DNA of 64,000 nt from Diphasiastrum complanatum. Taxonomy: Eukaryota > Streptophyta > Lycopodiopsida > Lycopodiales > Lycopodiaceae. The position numbers and the translations under genes were made by a program. The stretch is taken from NCBI GenBank assembly GCA_029204225.1, contig MU832013.1, positions 27,659 through 91,658 on the forward strand, written 5' to 3'. Numbering within the stretch: position 1 is the first letter of the stretch; every line of letters begins with the position of its first letter. Positions 35,275-42,320 of the stretch are shown piece by piece. The notes under the pieces are model-generated. The model worked only from the letters and a program-made list of their open reading frames with translations. It searched no databases and was not told the DNA's origin.

Positions 35275-38110
35275 AAGCTTTATTGATTCTTTTCCATGCC
35301 AAAAGGCATATAAGACTAGTAAATGTACATGTCAAGTATGTGGTAACAATGGGAGCGTATGAAACGTCTCTGAAACAGTAACAAAAACAACATATCTAAA
35401 TACTCTGAACTGAAATAAATATGTAGGAGCATAAATACAACTAAGTGTCAAAAATGAGGTATAGCACTATCATCCTATCCCGCTGATGCTATAGAAGGAT
35501 GTGATATGGGCTGCAGCATTGGGGAACCCTTGTAGCCGTTGACGTCGTCTAGGAGGATGAGATGTGCGTCTCTCATGGTAGGTCAGATAGCTCGAGCTGT
35601 AACATGACTATGAGTGGTGCGTTGTCTCTGATTTCTGTGAACGGGCATGTCGCCATCATCATCATCATCACCAGATGCTAGGTCCTGGAGGGATTATCTC
35701 CTAGAGAAGAAAGAGGTAATCAGAGGCTGAGAACTAAGGTTACTTTGCTGAGCTGCCTGACATAGGTCTTGTCGCAGTAGGAACATCTCTCGTATCATGA
35801 GTGCAACACACGGGAGTCCTCATATGCTCCCCCTAATCTCATAGTATATAGGGCACCTAAAGATAAAATGTTCCTCAGATTCCACCTCATCCAAAGAGCA
35901 TAATTGACAAATCCGCCTCTCTCGGAATACTGTGTAACCTCCTTGTCTCAATAGCCAGCTTTATTAACATCTTTTAATGCCAAAAGGAATATAAGAGCAA
36001 ATAAGTAAATCTCAAGTGTGATAAATACTGAAAGGAGCATACAAATGTCTCCATAAACAAACGACAACTACTAGCTAAAATGATTAGTCTATCAAGACTA
36101 GGCAAAATCTCTAATCTGTTTTCAAGACATGGAAGTCTAAAATATGGTACAAGGGGGCGTCGTATAGCTATACAATAACCGTCCGAACTGTACGATAGAT
36201 CATGTCACCACAGGACCGCTGCTGAAGAAAGCAAGAATAGAAGATGCAGGTATTGAAGAAGTGGGCCTGTGCACATGAGCTGTAGAACTGTGAAGTCTAC
36301 TGGTAGCCCTAACATGGGGTTTGGAGGCAATATGTTGTTGATGATTGCGATGAGAATCTTGATAGGATATCTGACTCATCATTTGACAAAGTGTCGACAT
36401 CATTGTCTGCTCTAGATCGTCTCCTAGAGAAAAAGGAGGTAATCTAGGTTTGTTGAGAGTCATGGTATCCATATATCTGACAAATATCTCTACGGAGCAG
36501 GCACATCTCGCACAACATAAGTGCCACACATCGAGGGTCAACATATGAAGTGAGTGAGCTAAGTGTGACTAGAGAATCCGGGAAAAGACAATGATAGCGT
36601 CCTCGTATTTCATAATAGACATGGCATCTAAATAGAAAATGCTCCTTTGACTCCACCTCCCCTAATGTGCACATCGAACAAAGTTTGCTCATATGCGGGA
36701 TGCCATATAGTTGGTGTGAGAGGGAAAGAAGGAAAGAAAGAAAGCTTTATTAATTTCTTTTAATGCCAAAAGGCATATAAGACCAAGTAAGTACATCTCA
36801 AGTGTGATATATACTGAAAGGAGCAAATAAATGTCTCCAAAAACAAACAATACAACTACTAAATATTAGCTTATCAAGACTAGACAAATAAATAAAATCT
36901 CCTGTCCACATGACATGAAAGTCTGAGATATGGTACATGGTACAATGGGGAGTCAAATAACTAGTGTGAGTCATTATAGGAAAGGCCCGCAGCCATTTAA
37001 ATTATGATATAATATGTGCTTCTGAGCAATAGGGGTGTCCTTTTGTTTGTGGTGCTCTCCATTTCTAGTGTGTTGTGAGCTGCATCAGTATACTCATGTC
37101 AAGGTCCTTGTGATGTGATATGGGTAGAAACCCTAATTTCATCTGTCATGCATGTGTGCCCATAGTTTCCAACGCTATTCACAATGCCTGCTAGTTTTAA
37201 TCAAATTAGCACCCTAACATTAGTCGACCTGAAGGTTTGAATAGTTTTCAGCAAATTTGCCCAACTATATCCTACTCTTTGGAACTTGATAAACTTGCAT
37301 CCAAGTTTTATCCATATATTTTATGCTATTTTATGTACCATTTCATACATCTTTGCAGCCAGTGAAATGTCATCATTAATCTAAGCTTAGAAGATCTTGG
37401 CCTGACATTTTTGGCCTGTATAGTTTTCTTCACAGTGATACTTGTGATTAGATGCCATACAAGATCAAGAGAGATTGTCTAATGCTTTAAGTTTCACAAA
37501 CTTTCATTGGTAGAACTTGTGTTGATCTTATATATATTTGCTGGCAGATGTTTTCTTAACACTAAATAAGATATATCTGGATGTCTATCACTCAGATAGC
37601 TGGATGAACTATCTAAAAACCTTGTAAGCATTTATTGTTATTGATGAAAATAAGCACATATGAAGAGTACACCTTAACTCCGATTTGGAAGGTTTGAAAG
37701 CCAGCAGTGACTCCATATTGGAATGTCTCTGCATCATCTGCAACACTGCTACTTATATTGTTTGTCAATTTCTATAGTTCCCTAACGGCAAAGAAAGCTT
37801 ATTTTTTTGGGTCTACATTTCCTTATACCATAAGAGTTAATCTTTAATCAATCTACTGCAATTTTGGGGTTTGCAGTTGGAGGAAAATGATGATCTTGTC
37901 AGTTTCCTTAATCCAGTTACAAGATTGGAGATTCCAGCTGTAGGAGACTCCAATATGAGGAATTTGAAGAGGGGAGAAATTGTACAGTTAGAAAGGAAGG
38001 GCTACTTTATCTGTGATTCTCCATTCATCCGGTCGTCAAAGCCCATTACCCTCATCTTAATTCCTGATGGCAGACGATCCCCACCTCCAGGAGAACTTTC
38101 CAAGGCTTGA
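13560..38110 (+). CDS. GluRS: Glutamyl-tRNA synthetase, cytosolic type (six exons)
   Basis: A class I aminoacyl-tRNA synthetase that attaches glutamate to tRNA-Glu, using ATP, for cytosolic translation. Coding exons: 13560-13699, 13930-14026, 21736-21889, 31028-32130, 32893-33357, 37877-38110. All five introns are GT...AG and the phases match (2, 0, 1, 0, 0), giving 730 residues, close to the plant family length of about 720. Residues 1 to about 180 form the GST-like N-terminal domain. The HIGH motif is at residues 231-234 ([10 protein letters not shown]) and the KMSKS equivalent is LLSKRKL at 452-458. [20 protein letters not shown] and VDGWDDPRFPTVQGI mark the eukaryotic GluRS/GlnRS type. 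The C-terminal beta-barrel tRNA-binding region ends with KPITLILIPDGR. Introns 2, 3 and 5 hold transposons, yet every exon is intact, so the gene is probably functional. GlnRS is the main alternative; whole-length resemblance to plant cytosolic GluRS, including the GST-like domain, argues against it. Confidence 0.95.
13930..14026 (+). CDS. GluRS: GluRS exon 2
   Basis: Acceptor GTGATGCAG|AATAG, donor GCTCTG|GTACGT. The translation includes LQGTNTILRYIGRV and FYGADPLSAAL, matching the LRY(V/I)GR segment of the plant GST-like domain. Together with exon 1 it encodes 79 complete codons. Confidence 0.88.
14280..15065 (-). pseudogene. Copia protease to integrase fragment in GluRS intron 2
   Basis: Minus-strand translation gives a region downstream of the protease active site (LSDDSIQEIAGKGDIF), a pre-integrase motif, HLWHEHFSHLSFQSL, CEACILEKHHRSKFP, then an integrase start, HSDLWGPCHMQSLKG, and KCLRSDKGGE near 14375. 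Stops and shifts break the frame. It meets an oppositely oriented copia segment head to head at about 15065. Confidence 0.8.
15068..16054 (+). pseudogene. Copia pre-integrase and integrase
   Basis: The frame 15068-15340 gives VLGLAKNLLSVGAI and is followed by a pre-integrase block (LWHERYGHLSYQSLQVL). The frame 15449-16054 contains the integrase: ELVLSDLSQISRGAYYLMTF, FRSDKGGEYIPDEFKDLC, TPQQNDVAERKNMS, SFWAEAVATAVFLLNRSPTK. The usual HSD is changed to LSD but the aspartate remains. Stops at about 15338 and 15422 and a frameshift near 16030 disrupt the polyprotein. Confidence 0.88.
16055..18127 (+). pseudogene. Copia reverse transcriptase and RNase H
   Basis: After a frameshift the integrase C-terminal part continues (CIFLGYSEGEKAYVLYDL). 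The RT starts near 16610 (HAMQEEYDFIVKNDTWEL) and is broken near 16780. The frame 16895-17548 carries MDVKSAFLNGHLQEKVYMEQ, the intact catalytic YVDD (17153-17164) and SEFEMKDLGLLHYCLGVEV. RNase H is broken by several stops, then reopens at 17864-18127 with HCDNQSYIQLARNPVYHART and IADIFTKPFSKDKFEKF. The catalytic residues of RT survive, but the gene as a whole is dead. Confidence 0.9.
18108..18233 (+). repeat. Polypurine tract and start of a copia 3' LTR
   Basis: An AAGGGGG run is followed by TGTTGAAGAGTAATGCC at 18115. The same LTR start occurs on the minus strand at 19669 and 20028. The similarity ends near 18233, where a second copia RT fragment begins, so the LTR is truncated. Confidence 0.8.
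18234..18892 (+). pseudogene. Second copia RT fragment, interrupted by a MITE
   Basis: The translation PIGCEWVYKTKFKVDGSIDK...AKGYAQREA (to 18358) resumes after the MITE with IDYKETFSPVAKMN and continues with VDVKSAFLNGYLQEVYMEQ and QAPRAWYSR-like remnants up to about 18892. Removing the 274-bp insert and one target-site copy restores the normal RT text across the junction. No catalytic YVDD region follows. Confidence 0.85.
18359..18632. mobile_element. hAT-like MITE (274 bp) inside copia RT
   Basis: The insert is flanked by the 8-bp direct repeat GAAGCCAT (18351-18358 and 18633-18640). Its ends are imperfect inverted repeats: the left end reads CGTAGTATTGGGGAA and the reverse complement of the right end reads CATAGTTTTGGGGAA. 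An 8-bp target duplication with short inverted ends and no coding capacity fits a non-autonomous hAT-type element. The interior has several GGGAAAC/GTTTCCC motifs. Confidence 0.85.
18893..19379. other. Unassigned intron 2 sequence after the copia RT fragment
   Basis: No coding motif. It holds short repeated phrases (CACATGGA, ACAAAGACAC) and a GATGAATGAAAG stretch that could be the transcript end of an LTR. I see no clear element boundary. Confidence 0.35.
19380..19669 (-). repeat. Copia 3' LTR, minus strand
   Basis: The minus strand starts TGTTAAAGAGTAATGCC at 19669 and closely follows the LTR at 18115 (TTTTACCCCTTTGG). On its internal side a purine run, AACGGGGGT (19670-19678), is a polypurine tract. 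The far end near 19380 is approximate. Confidence 0.75.
19670..19857 (-). pseudogene. Copia RNase H C-terminal end, minus strand
   Basis: Minus-strand translation gives VHNGKIELTYCDTNNQIVD followed by TFTKSLSKDKFEKFKTLLSV, equivalent to the C-terminus of the element at 17.9-18.1 kb. It directly abuts the polypurine tract and LTR. Everything upstream is missing, replaced by another LTR copy. Confidence 0.85.
19858..20028 (-). repeat. Second minus-strand LTR copy of the same copia family
   Basis: The minus strand starts TGTTGAAGAGTAATGCCAAT at 20028 and runs parallel to the LTR at 19669 down to CAATCATATGGTTGCCAACA. No polypurine tract adjoins it, so it may be a 5' or solo LTR, truncated at the RNase H junction. 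Confidence 0.75.
20029..21735. other. GluRS intron 2 remainder, no recognisable gene
   Basis: Small open frames occur on both strands (for example 20107-20316 minus, 20794-21051 plus) but none has a family motif or splice context. A short CA-rich run lies near 21491-21510. The last bases, CTCTACAG, form the exon 3 acceptor. Confidence 0.5.
21736..21889 (+). CDS. GluRS: GluRS exon 3
   Basis: Acceptor CTCTACAG|GTTGATG, donor CTTGCTG|GTGAG. It encodes VDEWIDYASTFSNGSEFEE and FLVGFSISIADIVIWTNLA, the C-terminal half of the GST-like domain. It starts in phase 0 and ends with one base of a split codon (G), completed by CT of exon 4. The exon lies 7.7 kb from exon 2 and 9.1 kb from exon 4, so single-frame prediction would miss it. 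Confidence 0.93.
22804..23012 (-). mobile_element. LINE 3' end with (TC)n tail in GluRS intron 3
   Basis: A (GA)n tract (22804-22831) plus AAG repeats is followed by GCTTCATTAACGTC and ATGCCAAAAGGCATATAAG, the signature shared by the other LINE 3' ends here (28.1, 35.3, 36.0 and 36.7 kb). On the minus strand this is a 3' terminus ending in a TC-rich tail. It is cut at about 23012 by a copia LTR. Confidence 0.75.
23013..23800 (-). repeat. 3' LTR of the intron 3 copia element
   Basis: Shares with 26711-27045 the sequence AGCTAGAACTCTGGTGACAA, a CGAATTATTT stretch and GAAACGAAACGA-rich repeats. Within it the phrase GATCAATCAGGCTCTGTAAC occurs twice (about 23140 and 23290), so the LTR has an internal direct repeat of about 150 bp. 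An AATGAAAA signal on the minus strand lies near 23625. Confidence 0.65.
23862..24134 (-). pseudogene. Copia RT N-terminal part
   Basis: The translation contains KYKWVYKLKYGPDGDVSKYK, ARLVAKGFSQRYGIDYSETF and SPVVKHSSLRLLFAYAAAY, ending HIMDEI. This is the RT start up to the VxQMDVKTAFL position. The catalytic YVDD region and RNase H are missing, replaced by LTR sequence. Confidence 0.88.
24360..25516 (-). pseudogene. Copia pre-integrase and integrase
   Basis: Broken frames at 25334-25516, 25017-25358 and 24631-24828. Visible are CDACLKGKMSRTPF, ELVHSDICGPFNVISVGGSK, FIDDYSKFARVYF, an HNGVVEKK-type block near 24870, and VLWAKAVAIVAYIQNWTG with HIRIFGCADYAHI. Stops split the core. Confidence 0.85.
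25560..26573 (-). pseudogene. Copia Gag, zinc knuckle and protease junction
   Basis: Frames 26315-26536, 26018-26308, 25804-26031 and 25592-25807. The Gag begins with NFLAWKVKTSLILKDGGLFS and continues with LTSFIKKMNDLFLSLHNSG. A zinc knuckle, CIHCHKKGHAAMDC, follows. Stops and shifts break it into at least three frames. Confidence 0.85.
26684..26695 (-). other. Primer-binding site (tRNA-iMet type)
   Basis: The minus strand reads TGGTATCAGAGC, the standard copia primer-binding site, next to the 5' LTR that begins at higher coordinates. Confidence 0.85.
27226..27720 (-). pseudogene. LINE ORF1-like coiled-coil protein
   Basis: From the ATG at about 27720 the product begins MDTEWVTTRRKGNKQPLPSP. 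An in-frame TAG near 27555 interrupts it; the paralogue at 34.9 kb has a sense codon there. After the stop, ALKERVNLLETENTTLKTQM is a clear leucine-zipper-like coiled coil, followed by QWKERKQLIEEANALGKRV. A coiled coil of this kind is typical of LINE ORF1 nucleic-acid-binding proteins. No zinc knuckle or complete RRM is visible. Assignment to a LINE rests on the coiled coil and on linkage to LINE 3' ends, so it is moderate. Confidence 0.55.
27800..28095 (-). repeat. Short tandem repeats upstream of the ORF1-like frame
   Basis: The + strand has repeats of CAGCAGGGCGCAAATGGAT and GTCAGCAGGGCCATC (27945-28090), plus two copies of AGGTACAACAGGCGGAAACC (near 27860 and 27885). LINE 5' UTR promoters often carry such repeats. 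Confidence 0.75.
28100..28935 (-). mobile_element. LINE fragment A (3' part) with (TC)n tail
   Basis: The (GA)n tract 28100-28115, then AAAG repeats and GCTTTATTAATGAC, ATGCCAAAAGGCATATAAG. At 28681-28790 the minus strand encodes CQLCSLDEVESEEHFIFRC, the zinc-binding domain (CX2C...HX4C) found at the C-terminus of plant LINE ORF2, followed by PVYYEIRER. The fragment is 5'-truncated exactly at the next (GA)n tract (28938). Confidence 0.82.
28938..29002. repeat. (GA)n tract joining LINE fragments A and C
   Basis: On the minus strand this is the tail of fragment C, immediately followed by the truncated 5' end of fragment A. Fragment C's 3' signature here is GATCTTTATTAATGTCC. Confidence 0.9.
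29003..29612 (-). mobile_element. LINE fragment C: endonuclease start joined to a 3' end
   Basis: The minus-strand frame 29240-29509 begins MRLSLWNCNGIHSSA and contains DILLLTETHE, the N-terminus of the apurinic-like endonuclease of LINE ORF2 (the N and E are catalytic-type residues). Downstream, the RT is missing and the sequence passes into a 3' UTR ending in the (TC)n tract at 28938-29002. The fragment is internally deleted. Its 5' side ends at another (GA)n tract (29613-29659). Confidence 0.78.
29613..29659. repeat. (GA)n tract at the outer end of the intron 3 LINE chain
   Basis: It adjoins TTTCAGAAAGCATTAGCC, which lacks the GCTTTATTAA signature. The unit beyond it is therefore not shown to be the same LINE. 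Confidence 0.9.
29660..31027 (+). other. GluRS intron 3, distal part
   Basis: No coding motif. A hairpin-rich patch lies at 29903-29990. The end, GGTGTTTTATAG, is the exon 4 acceptor. The open frame that extends upstream of exon 4 from 30937 is intron read-through. Confidence 0.5.
29903..29935. repeat. Perfect 12-bp hairpin
   Basis: CGAATCGCGGTT (29903-29914) is the exact inverse complement of AACCGCGATTCG (29924-29935), with a 9-base loop. Further TTCGAA and GGTTC.AA repeats follow up to about 29980. It may be the end of a small inverted-repeat element; no target duplication was seen. Confidence 0.8.
31028..32130 (+). CDS. GluRS: GluRS exon 4 (catalytic core)
   Basis: The exon completes the split Ala codon and encodes residues 132-498, including RWESLRKGVKFPNLVRWYNS (end of the GST-like domain), the HIGH motif (about 31327-31338) and the KMSKS-type LLSKRKL (31990-32010). 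Donor ATCACAG|GTTAAC. It carries the Rossmann fold and tRNA acceptor-binding insert with no stop or frameshift. Confidence 0.96.
32179..32474 (+). repeat. 148-bp tandem duplication in GluRS intron 4
   Basis: Copies start at 32179 and 32327 with CTTTATGTCCT and share ATATGCTCAAAAGTTCTTGA and CCAATCAAAAGTATACACAA. The rest of this 762-bp intron shows nothing else. Confidence 0.85.
32893..33357 (+). CDS. GluRS: GluRS exon 5
   Basis: Acceptor TTAATGCAG|GGAGCA, donor AAAAAG|GTAACT. It encodes residues 499-653, starting GASKNLNLMEWDKLWTINKK and containing DPVCPRHTAV, the junction to the anticodon-binding beta barrels, then SVKTTKLKLTWLPETEELVN. Phase 0 at both ends. Confidence 0.95.
33358..34419 (+). 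other. GluRS intron 5, proximal part
   Basis: No coding motif. Small open frames are read-through or chance. A GAAGAA run lies at 34348-34370, just before the LINE-related sequence. Confidence 0.5.
34420..34732 (+). mobile_element. Inverted piece of the ORF1-like unit
   Basis: The + strand carries ERKQLIEEANVIGKRVIF followed by the ending ATTCTTCTCTTCTTAGTTAG...GTTATGTTGTTTTG, the inverse of 27046-27350. It meets the minus-oriented ORF1 copy at 34733, forming a tail-to-tail inversion. Confidence 0.75.
34733..35185 (-). pseudogene. Second LINE ORF1-like copy
   Basis: The minus-strand frame starts at the ATG near 35035 (MDTEWVTTRRKGNK) and includes ALKERVNLLETENTTLKTQM and QVKAQEEKIQTSTKIWAV, then is cut at 34733. 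The region 35036-35185 is its GC-rich 5' part. A frameshift relative to the 27-kb copy lies near 34945. Confidence 0.6.
35186..35271. repeat. (GA)n tract joining LINE fragment A' to the ORF1-like unit
   Basis: A pure GA run that repeats the arrangement at 28100: a LINE 3' end on one side, the 5' part of an ORF1-like unit on the other. Confidence 0.92.
35272..35957 (-). mobile_element. LINE fragment A' (3' part)
   Basis: Begins AAGAAAGCTTTATTGATTC and ATGCCAAAAGGCATATAAG and closely parallels fragment A (28116-28800), including the LINE C-terminal zinc-binding region near 35850-35930, now with shifts. Its 5' side is cut at 35957 by the 3' end of fragment B1 within the phrase CTCAATAGCCA. Confidence 0.8.
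35958..36710 (-). mobile_element. LINE fragment B1 (3' part, no GA tail)
   Basis: Starts directly with GCTTTATTAACATCTTTTAA and ATGCCAAAAGGAATATAAG. The minus-strand frame 36444-36692 encodes CSMCTLGEVESKEHFLFRC and HVYYEIRGRYHCLFPDSL, the ORF2 zinc-binding C-terminus. It diverges from A/A', so it is a second subfamily. It ends at the impure tail of fragment B2. Confidence 0.8.
36711..36975 (-). mobile_element. LINE fragment B2 (3' end)
   Basis: The impure tail GGTGTGAGAGGGAAAGAAGG and AAAG repeats lead to GCTTTATTAATTTC and ATGCCAAAAGGCATATAAG. The body resembles the 3' part of B1 (GTACATCTCAAGTGTGATA, TACTGAAAGGAGCA). It ends near 36975. Confidence 0.75.
36976..37876 (+). other. GluRS intron 5, distal part
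   Basis: No coding motif or repeat recognised. The last bases, GGGGTTTGCAG, form the exon 6 acceptor. Confidence 0.5.
37877..38110 (+). CDS. GluRS: GluRS exon 6 (C-terminus)
   Basis: Encodes residues 654-730: LEENDDLVSFLNPVTRLEIP, GDSNMRNLKRGEIVQLERKG and SSKPITLILIPDGR, matching the C-terminal beta-barrel end of plant GluRS. The stop is TGA at 38108-38110. It follows a 4.5-kb intron holding the second LINE chain. Confidence 0.94.
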   Translation: MEENDDLVSFLNPVTRLEIPAVGDSNMRNLKRGEIVQLERKGYFICDSPFIRSSKPITLILIPDGRRSPPPGELSKA

Positions 38111-40355
38111 AGTGATAGTTATATTGGATGTCTGATTTTTCCAGGTTCAGCCATTTTTCCTATGCACTACGCCAAGCGTATTCTTAAAACATTGTTTATA
38201 TTCAACATTATGATGGCAGTCTTCAGAAAGAGATCTACTCCTGTAACTCTCTGCTGGTAGACATCCTTTGTGCTATTTGGCGCTACTTATTTTTCATAAT
38301 TCAAGTTGTTCATTAGTGTTAGAGTACTCCACCAATTTCACGGGATTTCTATAAAGATCAGTGAATGCCAAAGTAGTATTCAATGCTGCAACATTGCATA
38401 TATCATGCATATAGTAGTTTTTGCATGCTAATATGCTGTTTTGTACTTGAACTTATCTATGCATTGTTGGGCACAATTTCAGGGGTGCATGGATTCTTCT
38501 GTATGTCAGATGTAGCTTGTACACAAACAGAAATTATAGTCTACAAGTCTATTTTACCTTGAACAAAAATTTCATTTAGTTTGAGACTCGGTTCATTTAC
38601 TGAGTCTTTAACATGCCATATCTAGGTTTCTTTCGAATGCTGTAGCACGTATGGTGTACTTCAAAATCTATTTGTGTTAGTCCATTTTCACTGATTTCTC
38701 TAATTACAAACTTAACTCAAAATCCCATATACATGCTCCAATGGACACATCCAATGATAATATGTTAGAAAATTGACTTGCTCATACAAGTAACCCAAGA
38801 CAAGATTCCTATCGTGATGAAACAATAGCCAAACACATGAGAGAGAACACAAGTGATGGAAACTCCAACTATGTCCCATAGCAAATGAGGTAGGGCACAC
38901 TAGATACTTATAAACTTTGGTCTATGCTGAAATGTCCTATTTCACACCTTGCAAGGACCACAATAAAAAATTCAAATACTTCCTTGAGAACCCAGATTCA
39001 ATTGGACTGACTTATAGCTCTGAAATGAAAAAGCTTCAAAAGCTTTCACCACAACTGGTTCATGCATTCTAAAAGATCCATTTGATGCCTTTAACCCCCA
39101 AGTTGTTGAGGCGAATTTTGTCCATGGAATGATTGTGCTGAGAATATGATCTTAATGACTAACACCTTTATTAAAGTAAAAGAGTTATCTAGCACTGTCA
39201 TATCTAACTCATTAAGAAAGTCTACTGCAGTTGTTCTTAACAAATGTGAAAGAAGACATGCCAACTTTAGAGGGCAAAAGAAATATCCTACAATGTCAAA
39301 CTTGCACTTGCTGACATCTTCTTAGTGCAAATTTTTTTGCATATTGTTCTTAGTCTCATCCCCATTTAGTTGGTCGATGCCTTGCTTTGTATGGCACGTA
39401 GTAGCCACCTTAGAGACTTTTTTAGTCCACAAAAAGTCTTTCATAAGTAAACTACAATCAACACTTTTACTTACAATAGCTTCAGAAAACTCAACTCAAT
39501 CCTCACAATTGAATGTACCACCATCTTCACTCACAACACAATATTCACAATTGATCATAGTACGTCTTCATAGATTTCATTACTCCCCTTGGCCCTCCCA
39601 CAATTAGTGTGTTTGTATGAATTCAATTGTAATTGAAACCATTTTAAGCATGGCATCCTCTTAGAAGGGTAATTAATTTCAAACACATACAATATAAAAT
39701 TCCATTTTCACCTTCTCAACAGCCTTTGGCAATTAACTATCTAACTATTATTATTATTATTATTATTATTGAAATTATGAAACTATATGTGCAACTTGGT
39801 TGTGTACCAATTTATACTCGTACAACTTTTCTATTTGTAGATTCCAACTTGTTATTTTTTATTTTTATTTTTTTTGATGTATAAATAGCACTTGGGTCTT
39901 GCCACAATCTATCACACTTGATTGTTTGCTAGCGCCACTTGTTTTGGCATTCTGAGCCACACTTGCATGGGTGATTTCACCTTAACTTGAATTTTTTGTT
40001 CTATTTGTATTATGTATACAAGTATTAGTATGTACTAGATGTATGTCCTTTCATTAGATTCTTTTTGGGACTAAAGAAGGGCTTCTTCACAAATCATAAT
40101 TAGTGATAACGACGACACATGTACCAATAAATGTGTGACATTTGACATGGAATTGTTCATATGAGATGGTACACCTCTAGAATTGACCTTACATATAACT
40201 GCTCCTGAAAGCCCTATGTGCTACCAATAATTACACCACAATACTTAGGCTGCAAACAATAATTAGACATAGACTAGACCTAAGGGCTTAATAAACATAT
40301 GCTTAGTAAACATACTTTCATTCAAATTTTTACAGAAGTCACATGTACACGCCTT

Positions 40356-40425
<70 letters not shown>

Positions 40426-41049
40426 TTTTAAATGGCCTGTCACTCAGGCTCATTCTCTATATTTTCTTGGATTATTTTCATGCTGCAAATAGTCTCTCTA
40501 TTTATCTCATACTCAACACACAGTCTTTCTTGCTAAAGCTCTGACACTCCATCTCTTGTCAAATAGTCTCTCTTTCTCTTGTCAAATGTTATTATTATAT
40601 TAGACACCATGACTTTCATGTCAATCAAGGAAGCCAAAGAATCAAAATTTCTATTGTTGCACAAATCAAAGACTCCGATGAGTAGGGGGGCCTATGACAT
40701 TGTCAGAACTTGATTGGATTTTCATGCAACTCTCTAAAAAAGGAACTCAGAAGGCTACAAAGAGAAAAAACAAAACAATTAAGAGTACCATTGGAAAGGA
40801 AGGATTCATGAATACAAGATCGATTGCAGTGGAGAATACCTTGCCAAAGTACATGTGCACATGCATCGAGATATTTTGTTGGACGTGATAGTTGATGATA
40901 AAACCATACTTTTGCATTATAAGTCTTACATCTTTTATTGTCATGTACATATGACTTTGAGATTACTATTGTTTCATTCTATTGGGCAGGAAAACTTTCA
41001 CTTGTGCAGATGTTTCTCAAATGGCTTTGGTTGGCAACAAATAAGGTCA
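38111..41049. other. Intergenic region after GluRS
   Basis: No gene recognised. It contains the GluRS 3' UTR (poly(A) site not located), a short TTA repeat (about 39748-39770) and a (CT)n tract (40359-40422). Open frames at 39344-39607 and 40694-40888 show no known domain. Confidence 0.5.
40359..40422. repeat. (CT)n microsatellite
   Basis: Preceded by CCTTTGACT, very like the ATTTGACT that precedes the (CT)n tract at 49599. It lacks the LINE 3' signature on either side. Confidence 0.9.
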
Positions 41050-42320
41050 TAGGGACAAGATAACTCGTTCTTAATCCCTTCTTGGTCACATAAAAGGCTT
41101 AAATGATATGTACTCTCCACGATTATCACTTCTAAAAGTTTTGATCTTGTAACCATGACGCTTTTCAAAAAAGCCTTTGAACTTCAAAAAGCTTTCAAAC
41201 ACTTGTGCTTTAGATCTAAGCAATGAAACCCGACATACCTTGAGTAATCATCTATGAATGTAACAAACATGGTTGCACCTCCATTTGTCTGTACTTGCAA
41301 AATGTACATCTAAGTGGATCAACTCAAGTGGATGAGTTGTCTCTGTGATGAAGCTTGAGAATGGCTTCTTATGTGCTTTTGAAAGAGCACACGCTTCACA
41401 CACCTTCTCATCTCTTGCTAAGGACTTTGGAAGGCCTAAAGCAAGCTCCTCCTTGCACATGACCTCCAATGAGCTTGAGTTGATGTGGCCAAGTCTTTTG
41501 TGCCACAAATCAAAGCTTGATAACTTGCTCTCCTCGACTATCATCACAATGTTAGTGTCCACAAAGGCATCAAGCTTGAACAAACTACCAAATCTTATGC
41601 CTTTTGCAATGATCTTGCCATCTTTCTTGATGTTACAAATATTTGTGGTGAACTCCACAAGAAAACCATTGTCAAAGCAATTGGCCTACACTAAGCAAGT
41701 TCTTAGTGATGCTAGGAATGTAAAGCACACCCACCATCTATCTTGATCTTTTTGGAAAATCCCAAGCACAAAGGTGTCGATCCTATGCCTTCTACCTTAC
41801 AAGCACAATCATTTGATGTAAAAATTGATTTGATAGGACCATCATAAGATGAGAAGGCCGAGAAGTACTCCCTCTTGCTTGTCATGTGGGAGCTAGCCCC
41901 ACTATCTATCCACTAAGGGTGTTCTTTCTTCATGCTTGTAGAAGAAAAACTTGACGTCAATAGAGAGTCATCATGTGAGCTCTCCTCTTCCTCTTGGCCT
42001 AGATTTGCTTGGCCTTGGGCTTGCTTCCTCTTGAAGCACTCGGAGGCATAATGCCCCATCCCCATCTTGCTACAAAAGTAGCATTTGATCTTTGACTTAT
42101 CCTTGTTGGGCTTGCTCGAGTTTGGAGTTAAAGATCCATCTTGATCTTCACCTTTGACTTGATTCTTCTTGAATGCACCTCCTTTGCCTTTGGATTCGCT
42201 TTTCTCATGGAAAAGAGCCTTGTCATCTCCATCATTGAGGGAAAGCTTTTCCACTCTTGCCTTGATGTGTGCTCTCCTACTTTCCTCGGCCATGGGGACT
42301 CCTTAGAGATCTTCAAGAGA
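41050..42320 (-). mobile_element. Copia fragment (gag end to integrase start), minus strand
   Basis: Right to left: gag C-terminal part with a zinc knuckle (41913-42293, YFCSKMGMGHYASECFKRK, with a small insertion in the knuckle), protease active site WIDSGASSHM (about 41885-41915, after a stop), pre-integrase LWHKRLGHINSSSLEV (41248-41658) and CEACALSKAHKKPF, then an integrase start with LIHLDVHFAS. It is related to the element at 1-3 kb (similar KxSLxDGD...linker). Both ends are truncated. Confidence 0.87.

Noticed and set aside
31028-38110. Glutaminyl-tRNA synthetase
   Set aside because: GlnRS shares the catalytic motifs, but the GST-like N-terminal exons and the whole-length resemblance to plant cytosolic GluRS favour GluRS.
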